In this document: positions 57,321-64,000 of the stretch, piece after piece | Position numbering within the stretch: position 1 is the stretch's first letter | How the letters are laid out: every line of letters begins with the position of its first letter | From: Isoetes taiwanensis | Taxonomy: Eukaryota; Streptophyta; Lycopodiopsida; Isoetales; Isoetaceae | Length of the DNA: 64,000 nucleotides | Assembly (NCBI GenBank): GCA_021234155.1 | Contig: JAJEKV010000095.1 | Location: 3,174,621 to 3,238,620, forward strand | Reading direction: 5' to 3' | Translations under genes and position numbers: made by a program | Notes under the pieces: generated by a model | The model's input: the letters and a program-made list of their open reading frames with translations, nothing else | What the model was told of the DNA's origin: nothing | The model's database searches: none

Positions 57321-58878
57321 TGTGACGTTCAAAGACAAGATACGCTCCGTGATTTACATTGTATCGCCACGCCACGCCAGATTATCGCCACCCCGATTGA
57401 CGGTACGCCAACGGATAGCTGTGTAAGTAGCCCTAGGGGGCAACTTGCTAGGAGTGTTCATATATTATTAATGTGCACATGTGCACATTAATGAGGGCAC
57501 ACCTTTCCATGTTGGCATATTTTGCCACCTAGCCACTAAAGGCAAGTGGGGCCTTTCCAATTATCCCACATGCCAAATTGGGTAATTGGAAACCCTAGCC
57601 TAAACCCCCATGTCTATTTAGGGTAGGAAAACCCTAGCTTGCTAGTTTTTCGTCCTTAGGGTTTTAGAGCTCGGTTTTGGCTGCCCTGTGAGCCAAAACC
57701 GCCCCCGTGACGCTGCCTTAAGCGAATTGCGCCATCGGTTTCCACAATCCGATCAATTCGGCAGATGGTTGAACTCGGTCGAGGAGCCACTCAAGGATCA
57801 GTATTTGGTCAATTTAATAGCTTAAACCGCCTTCTAGTCATAGAATCAAGAGGTTTAGACTATTAAATTGCCCATAGTAGTTATCTAGATCTTAGATCTG
57901 GGACACTAACTAAAGAACCTAACTCTATGATTGGATCTAGTTCTTTAGTTCTTCCGTGATATATTTGGATGATGTATTTTTCGTGAACTCCTTGTATTGG
58001 GAAGGGGGTAGAGGCCCTAAAGCTTGTAGTTGATGCTCCTAGAGTAGCCTCTCTAGCACAATGTAGATTCGGCTGGTGGTACAAGAGCCACACCGGGTTG
58101 TGGGTGAAGGGGCAGACTGGCTAAAAAGGAGGTTCATGTCCCCGACTCTTGAACGATCCCCCGGTGTGTGTAAAGCCACCGGGATCATTGTGACTAGGTC
58201 TAATGGCTTACCACCGCGGGTAAGGCATGGGCTCGACACCCGTGAAGTGGTGTACACTTTCCGCTGGGTTGGTCGAATCACGGGCAAAGGGCCCTCTAGT
58301 CACCTTGAGTTAGCATGCAGATCTCCTGAGGAGTGATCCCTACCGCCCCATCGAACCGGGAGGATGAGACCCGTGAATAGCCCTTCGGCTATGCATCCGC
58401 TGGCTACTGGCCAGTCCCAACACTTTTCAGCCTTACCGCAAAGTGTGCATGGGAGGGGCGGATGGAGTGGACAACCCTATGCCATGTTCTTATGCCGCCC
58501 AAATCCATTGCCATGAATTCTGCCTCAAGAACGAACTGCGAGACCCAAGCCGCCACCATCCATTGAGTCCGAGCCTTGGGTAGGATCCCCCTATGTGATG
58601 TGCCGATCTTTGTCTATGCAGATATGAGGGGACCATCCTTCGAGATGGTCACAGGATGTTGATGTATGTGCTAATTGACATGTATGTTTACGCCCGCAGC
58701 CTAGGTAGGCCCCGAGGGAGACGGGTAGAATGACACCTTCACTCTCCCCACCGAGACTCGTTACGGGTGCGCAAATGATATGTGGAGGGCCCCCAGATCA
58801 GCATGGAGCTGGTGTGGGGAAGAACTTCCTGCTTGTATACGGTGAGTGCACCGTGATAATGAGTAGGGGACGCCACGG
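57321..58878 (+). mobile_element. 5' LTR of element R (plus copy)
   Basis: Starts TGTGACGTTC exactly where the Penelope-like copy is interrupted, and ends at GGGGACGCCACGG just before the primer-binding site at 58879. The inverted copy (43450-43123 plus 10954-9815) is homologous along its length. Terminal TGTGACGT and GACGTCA (inverted copy) suggest a short inverted repeat at the LTR ends. Length is about 1.56 kb. No coding region. The 3' LTR would lie beyond the window, so identity between LTRs cannot be measured. Confidence 0.75.
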
Positions 58879-58889
58879 TGGTATCGAGC
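58879..58889 (+). other. Primer-binding site for initiator tRNA-Met (plus copy)
   Basis: TGGTATCGAGC, the standard plant PBS TGGTATCAGAGC minus one A, directly after the LTR. It is followed by AATGTTCTTGG, as in the inverted copy. Confidence 0.78.
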
Positions 58890-59080
58890 AATGTTCTTGG
58901 AGACCAAGAGCAAAGCACCGACCATGTTCCCAAAGAGTACTAACTTGATAGGATCCTCAAGCCTCGAAAAGTGGGAAAAATTTTTTTCTCACCTTTGTAG
59001 TTATGCTAAGCTAGTAACAATTAAGTGAATTGGAATTTAACAAGATTAAAAAGAATGAGCCAAAATTTTCCAGTGAGGTG

Positions 59081-59337
59081 GTCTCACACAATTACCGGGT
59101 CATAAAACTAACTTTTTGTTTTGAAGCGAGGCGCAAGCTGTGAGACATCGAGTCAAGAACACCAAAACATGATGAATTTGAGATAAATAATGTGGTAAGG
59201 CTAATTCTAAGATAGGAATTAGTTAGAATAGCATGTTTTAATTACCTAAAACCCTAGAATGTATGAGGATCTCTCACATCGCTACTGGTCGCAAAACTAA
59301 ACATTAGTATTGGAACGAGGCGCAAGCCGCGGAGACC
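59081..59337 (+). repeat. Twin hairpin boxes upstream of accessory gene A
   Basis: Box 1 (59081-59146) runs from GTCTCACA to TGTGAGAC with AAAACTAAC...TTTTGTTTTG and GAGGCGCAAGC between. Box 2 (59269-59337) has CTCTCACATCGCTACTGGTC, AAACTAAACATTAGTATT and GAGGCGCAAGCC. Each can fold on itself. They are about 190 bp apart and end 100 bp before the TATA box at 59438. Confidence 0.65.
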
Positions 59338-59437
59338 AATGGGTAGAAAAAGTCTGAAATAAGTATAAGTTTTAGATAAATTGGTGCCTTAGCATGTTAA
59401 ATGAGCAACTTGAGTCTTGACCTAAAATTCCCCAAGC

Positions 59438-59445
59438 TATAAATA
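59438..59445 (+). promoter_or_regulatory. TATA box for accessory gene A
   Basis: TATAAATA, 106 bp upstream of the ATG at 59551, in the right place for a Pol II start near 59470. It is conserved at 9227-9234 in the inverted copy. Confidence 0.72.
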
Positions 59446-59550
59446 GATGTAGAACCCACTCATTTTTTTTCGGTCCAAGCCCTAGAAATCTGGCTCTCCC
59501 CAATTTAGGCGATCTTTCTACGCTTTTATCCGATTGACGATCCGTAAAAC

Positions 59551-60515
59551 ATGGCCCGAACCAAACAGACCGCAAGGAAGCGTCGCCCAGGCGAAACCAC
59601 CAGCGCCACTGAGACAGAGATCATTCGGAAGATGCTTCGTGAGAGGCTCGCAAGAGGGGATCGTTCGCCTTCGGACGAAGAGCAAGACACCTCTGATTTG
59701 ATCGATGTCTTCAACCGCCAGTGGAGGACGAGGCCACATCACCAAACTCCATGGACGCATTTTAGACGAGGGAGGTGTATGAAGAAATAGAGCGGGAGAT
59801 CCGGCAGCCAGAACAAGCGAGATGAGCAAGTGGCCGGGTTTGGAGCCCGGAGGTAGCGTGAACCTTAGAAGATTCATCAGGAAGTACGAGCGCCGGCAGA
59901 AGAGAAGGGAGGACAAAAAGAGGAAAAGGAAGGAGGAGGAACAAAAGACAGCAGAAGAAAAGAAGGAAGCAAAAGGGAAGTTCGTGGCTGGCATAAGGAG
60001 AACAAAGGACTGCCCGCCAAGGAAGAGGCCGAACCCCAACATTATCATCAAGGAGCGGCAACCTGACGAACCCCCAAACCCTTCCGACGACTCTTCTGAT
60101 GGGGACTTCAACCCTAACGCTGCAGGTGGAAGCTCTTCCAAGAATCCAGGTGACGAGCAAGAAGTACCTCGAGCACCGCAAGACCGAAAGCAACCCCAAA
60201 GAAGACCAAGTGCAGAAGCCCCCTGAATACCCGGCATGGGATAGAAAGAAGCAACCACGACCTGCCCGGGAAGCCTACGTCACCGACAGGGTGAAGATTT
60301 ATGAGAGGAAGATGAGAGAGCACGAGGCCTACATGAAGAAATGGGAGGCCTATAACAAATATTATGAGGAAAACAGGGTTAAGTTCATCGAGGAGGGCGA
60401 CCAACGGCAAAGAAACCCTAAGGCCGCCACCACCGGCCCAAAGGTTCCCAAGCCGCCACCCGTGAAGAAAGCGGATAGGAAGGAGGTGGAGAGAAGAGCG
60501 TTAAGGGGAGATTAG
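59551..60515 (+). pseudogene. Element R accessory gene A: basic protein with a histone H3-like N-terminus
   Basis: The start at 59551 gives MARTKQTARK, the first ten residues of histone H3 including K4 and K9. The next residues (RRPGETTSA) are unrelated. The first frame runs 79 codons, with an acidic EEQDTSDLID patch. Coding then continues in other frames: EVYEEIEREI near 59770, a Lys/Arg/Glu-rich coiled segment at 59822-60226 (KYERRQKRREDKKRKRKEEE), and 60150-60515 with KIYERKMREHEAYMKKWEAY and a basic end. About 320 residues in total if frames were continuous, but at least two shifts break it as read. Composition suggests a nuclear, nucleic-acid- or chromatin-associated protein; no enzyme domain is seen. 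It lies between the PBS and gag with its own TATA box. The start is fixed by the homologous ATG in the inverted copy. Confidence 0.7.
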
Positions 60516-60916
60516 ACACTTCCAACAAGCTTTCGGTCTCCTAATCCCCGCGGCCCCTCCGGTTGGTGCGTGAAGTTATGCGTGCCTATAGAACAGACTT
60601 TAGAGTCACGGGCATTTAGAAATTTGCTGGCAATGCAAGAGGCGGTTGAGGCAAAGATAGTGCAACATTTTGAAGATTCAACAGCCTGCACTATCCACGC
60701 ATGGCGGGTAACCTTAACGCGACAAGACATGAGTCTTATGACCGCATTAAGGGGAGAAGCCTTTAGAAACTTTTTTTGTTGTAAATAATTAAAAAAATTT
60801 TGTAATATAGAGCAATTTTGTGTACCTTGATGACATAAACTTGAGTAATTAGAGCAAATTAATAAGTTTTAGCTTTTATTTCAGGTGAAATAGGACATTT
60901 GGGAGCCGAGACATGA
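60516..60916. other. Spacer between accessory gene A and the next hairpin pair
   Basis: Includes a 72-codon frame (60570-60788) without recognised domain. AT-rich after 60785, possibly the 3' untranslated end of gene A. Confidence 0.4.
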
Positions 60917-61182
60917 TGTCTCCACATTTCACGCGCCTCGTCATAAAACAAAAGTTAGGATTGAAGCGAGGCAAAGCTGTGAGACCTCGCCCCAAACTTG
61001 ACCAAAACAGCTCCAAATTGACCAAATAAGGGGTCGATTCTCGCCTAATTTGGTGAGCCCATCACCCTTACACCATTAGTTTACCCAAATTGGACACCTT
61101 TAATGAAATGGGACTGATGTCTCATACTCGCCGCCGTGAAAACAAAAAGTTAGGATTGAAGCGAGGCGCAAGCTGTGAGACC
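60917..61182 (+). repeat. Twin hairpin boxes upstream of accessory gene B
   Basis: Box 3 (60917-60985) and box 4 (61118-61182) repeat the same plan: ATGTCTC(A), a GCGCCTC- or CGCCG-like segment, AAAGTTAGGATTGAAGCGAGGC and TGTGAGACCTC. They end 190 bp before the TATA box at 61372. In the inverted copy they correspond to 7433-7698. Confidence 0.65.
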
Positions 61183-61371
61183 TCTTACCAATTCTTCACC
61201 AGGACTTGTCAAAGTCACCTTCAACCTACTGCATAGCATCTTTTAGGTAACCTAGCCTTGTTCAAGCATCTCCTATAGTCCTCAAACTCCTATTTTGACC
61301 TCAGATAAGTTAGAATTACCCAATCCTAGGAAATTTCCAAGTCATCCAAAAATTAGGGTTTCCCCCTTTTC

Positions 61372-61379
61372 TATAAATA
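61372..61379 (+). promoter_or_regulatory. TATA box for accessory gene B
   Basis: TATAAATA, 115 bp before the ATG at 61494. The orthologous octamer lies at 7231-7238. Confidence 0.72.
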
Positions 61380-61493
61380 GACCCGTCACTTCTCACATAG
61401 CACCCTGCAAATCTGCTCCTGCCCTTCTAGCCGATTTCCTAACTCCCTGAGGCGCTCTTGCAACCATTTGTTACCTTCTTCTGCAATTAATCA

Positions 61494-63051
61494 ATGGCAA
61501 CTTCTGATTTCCAGAGATGGTACAGCGCCAGCGCTCATGCTGCTGAGGCCGACGTCGACCAAATCTTCCAGATTTTCAGGAAGGAGGTAGACGTCCAAGC
61601 AACCTTGCACGCGACCCCAGCTTATAGTAGAGTCTTGACTGAGTTCCAAGCTAGGGTAGAACCAGCGCTAGTGCAACTCCCTCCTTGTATAGGATATTTT
61701 GTTCCTAGACAGTCCCTGCAGGCAGCATTAGACGATGTCCCGAACATCGCCAAATACCTCACAAACAAAGCGCACCGCACACCTGAGCCAATGGTCCTAA
61801 CTGTCAACAGGACCAAGTACTTTCTTTCAACACCGCCTCGGGCAATCTTTCTCACCCAATCGCGTCGCCGAGAACATTGTGGGGGAAACCTCTATTCCCC
61901 CCATGGACGTGGATCCATTAGCCGTAGCAGCAGAACAACGGCTCCTCACACAGTATGAACAGGAGCAGGAAGGGAAGGAAGAAGACTCGGATGAACAGGA
62001 ATCCGAGGAGGAGGAAGACGATGTTGAGCTCGACCCAGCAGAGGAGCAGCGACAAGCAGAGCGGGAGTGGCAAGACTTCGAAAGAAGCCGGCAGACTCTC
62101 AGAGTCGCGCCACCCCTCGGGTTAGGCATCACAAGCCTGGCTCCCATTATCGTCGAAGGTGAGGAGTTTCTACTCCCTGGCGACATTCAAAACCTCCCCG
62201 GAGTGTGGAAAAGGGAATACCGACCTGAAGAGTTGCCGCACCAACTCGAAGAACAGACTTGGACGACTTCATCGTCTCGAGGAGTCCCGACTTCCCCTCC
62301 AAGTAAGGGAAGCCGACACTTACACGGGAGAGTTTACCTCCGACATCCAAGCCTACAGCAACATCAGGCAGATCATGGAGGCAGACAAGGCTGAGAACAA
62401 GCTACCGACGGAGGAAGAGTTCCTTGCTCTCCAGGAACAGATGGGGATCCGTTATGCGACCTCAAACATCCTAACGCAAGCTCGGCCCGCTAACCTCCCG
62501 GGATAGGACAGCTTAATTCGACCTCGAGAGGGCTTCAAAGAACATCAAGGACTACAGGGGAGCTCACACCACGGTGGAGGTTGATGATTTCGGAAGCAGA
62601 CACAGAGCTGGATACCGAGTGGCCGAGGACCCGTCTCGCAACGACAGGTCATTACGCTATTACCTGCCATTGCTGATGGATGGAAGAATAGCGGTTATCC
62701 ACCGCAAGTTCACCCCCGTGAGGCGAGGAAGGAGTATCGCTGCTGATTGCACTCTCAGGATTCGGCCGGCATGCACGGCTACCCCTTAACACCGAGTATG
62801 CAATCCTGGTGAAAAGAGCGGTAGCACTCGACGCCTTCGACTTCGCCATACCTTACAAAGCGGCAAAAGTAAGACTGGCCGCTGACAGCAGCCTTACACC
62901 TCCCACCTTGAGAATAGAAGATTTAGCAAGAGCATTACAGGTGGATCTCCAGCCAATGTCCTTAGGAACTTGGGCCATTCAAAGGGGAACAGCCCAAGTG
63001 AAAAAGTTCTTGGAGGATAATCCATCTTACCAGGCATCACCGTATGATTAG
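61494..63051 (+). pseudogene. Element R accessory gene B, unknown function
   Basis: The start MATSDFQRWYS is supported by the homologous MATSSIQ start at 7124 and by the upstream TATA box. The first frame (to about 61870) is conserved with the inverted copy at protein level (for example VDVQATLHATPAYSRVL). The next frame, from about 61879, holds a very acidic stretch (EEDSDEQESEEEEDDVELD). Further pieces at about 62260-62506, 62560-62760 and 62806-63051 (ending NPSYQASPYD) continue in shifted frames. Total about 510 codons with at least three shifts. No zinc knuckle, protease or known domain is seen, so it is not obviously gag. Replacement-tolerant yet recognisable similarity between copies suggests it was once a coding gene. 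Confidence 0.62.
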
Positions 63052-63408
63052 CGGTAGTTGCAAGTTCTTGTATTAGTGTAATATAAAATATAAATATAAC
63101 ATTCTCTTGCACTATAAATGTTTTGTTGATACATTTTGTGTCCCCTCAACCATGCCAACAAACATAAATAATGCAAGAAAGCAAGGAAAACTAACCATGT
63201 AGATATGAACCACTTGTGTATGCAAGCTAGGAGGCCCGAGCGCCAGAGAACGACAACCGAGGGAACTTACAGGGGAACAGAGCCCGCCTGTGCCACGCCG
63301 ACGCAAGGAACCCGCTTGAAGAGTTTGGACAAATGACTCCGAAGAAGAAATATCGCAAATGAGGACGGACCTCCTCGAACAGATAAAGTTTGCCTAGCCG
63401 CACAAGCT
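63052..63408. other. Spacer between accessory gene B and gag
   Basis: No supported gene. AT-rich at first, then GC-richer from 63230. A leader to gag is likely. Confidence 0.4.
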
Positions 63409-64000
63409 GTGAGCAGGTTGGTGGGTAACGCCAACCGCCGCAAAGCATCAGCTCGGAGAACAGGTAGAGACAGGAAGAGGAGCAAGAGAGGAAGGTCCCC
63501 AGCTTGGACTCCTCCGACTCAAGCTCTCCGATTCAGACCGATTCCGAGGAAGAAGAAGAGCGTAACCAAGTCCGAAAGGCATCTAAAGGCAAAGAGGAAC
63601 CACCCGAGGGACGACAAAGGGACACAAGAACCTCGACTACGGAAGAAAGTAGACTCTGATTGGGAAATGTTTGGAAGGCCAGGAAGCTCGAGCAATTCTC
63701 AAAGCAGAACAGGTCGCATGGAAGCGGAGGCTTGGCTTGACGAGATGAGCCGAACACGGCAATGCCTATGGTATGAAGGATAAGGATAAAGGCAGGGTGG
63801 CAACAAATAACTGAAGGGAGCAAAGACGATTTGGTGGAAGGGCTATGCCAAGGCTCATGGCTTGCTGGGGATGCTTGCGGTGTTCAAGAAGTTTGCTAAA
63901 GCCTTCTGCCGCCATTACGCCCAAGAGAGCACAAGTCCAAGATGATGCGCCAGCTTCTGTGTTGCAAGAAGGCAACAAGTCAAGATGCAAATACAATGAG
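63409..64000 (+). CDS. Probable gag, 5' part, running off the window
   Basis: 63409-63783 opens with a basic stretch (RRTGRDRKRSKRGRS). An alternative frame over 63500-63660 is Ser/Asp/Glu-rich, so a shift is likely. Near 63719 it reads MEAEAWLDEMSRT, and further on IWWKGYAKAHG and FKKFAKAFCRHYAP. This resembles the Retrotrans_gag order AExWLxxM..., WW, then FxxxFxxxYxP. Frames change at least twice. The assignment rests on these short patterns and on position after the accessory genes. Confidence 0.5.

Noticed and set aside
57881-58948. Short open frames within the LTR
   Set aside because: They are not conserved in the inverted LTR copy at 9815-10954, and LTRs are normally non-coding.

Overview
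The window looks like nuclear DNA of a land plant with a large, repeat-packed genome. The evidence is plant-type tRNA-Gly(GCC) and tRNA-Ser(AGA) genes, a CACTA (En/Spm) transposon with a Tnp2-type transposase, LTR elements with an initiator-tRNA-Met primer site, and fragments of plant host genes (an AGO4-clade Argonaute and the AP-4 adaptor beta subunit). An intron-bearing Penelope-like reverse transcriptase would be unusual in a flowering plant, so a fern, lycophyte or gymnosperm is possible; this is inference only. I found no intact ordinary host protein gene. Almost everything is nested mobile DNA, and nearly all reading frames are broken, partly perhaps by sequencing errors (see findings).

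Layout. 0.68-3.13 kb (minus): decayed Ty3/gypsy chromovirus pol (RT, RNase H, integrase, chromodomain). 3.1-6.8 kb: AT-rich, unassigned. 6.84-10.95 kb plus 43.12-43.45 kb (minus): one copy of an unusual LTR retroelement ('element R'), split by a roughly 32-kb CACTA transposon (10955-43122) inserted in its LTR. The CACTA element holds a decayed transposase, a SET-domain fragment, a 1.1-kb satellite array (22.7-34.0 kb), a tandemly duplicated Argonaute PIWI fragment, a kinase-like fragment and several arrays of its subterminal motif. 43.45-45.05 kb: tandem duplication of a tRNA-Gly/tRNA-Ser pair. 45.05-51.4 kb: a Penelope-like element with an intron-containing reverse transcriptase, followed head-to-tail by a second, truncated copy. 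That second copy is broken up by a TIR composite carrying an AP-4 beta fragment and two foldback MITEs. 57.32-64.0 kb (plus): a second, better preserved copy of element R, running off the window.

The most interesting system is element R. Between its primer-binding site and gag it carries two extra genes. Each has its own TATA box about 100-120 bp before the ATG and a pair of hairpin-forming boxes further upstream. In the plus copy the first gene begins MARTKQTARK, identical to the start of histone H3 including K4 and K9, followed by a very basic, charged protein. The inverted copy has a diverged start. The neighbouring CACTA element carries pieces of two silencing-related host gene families (SET and AGO4-clade Argonaute). 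A chromatin or silencing theme is suggestive but unproven.
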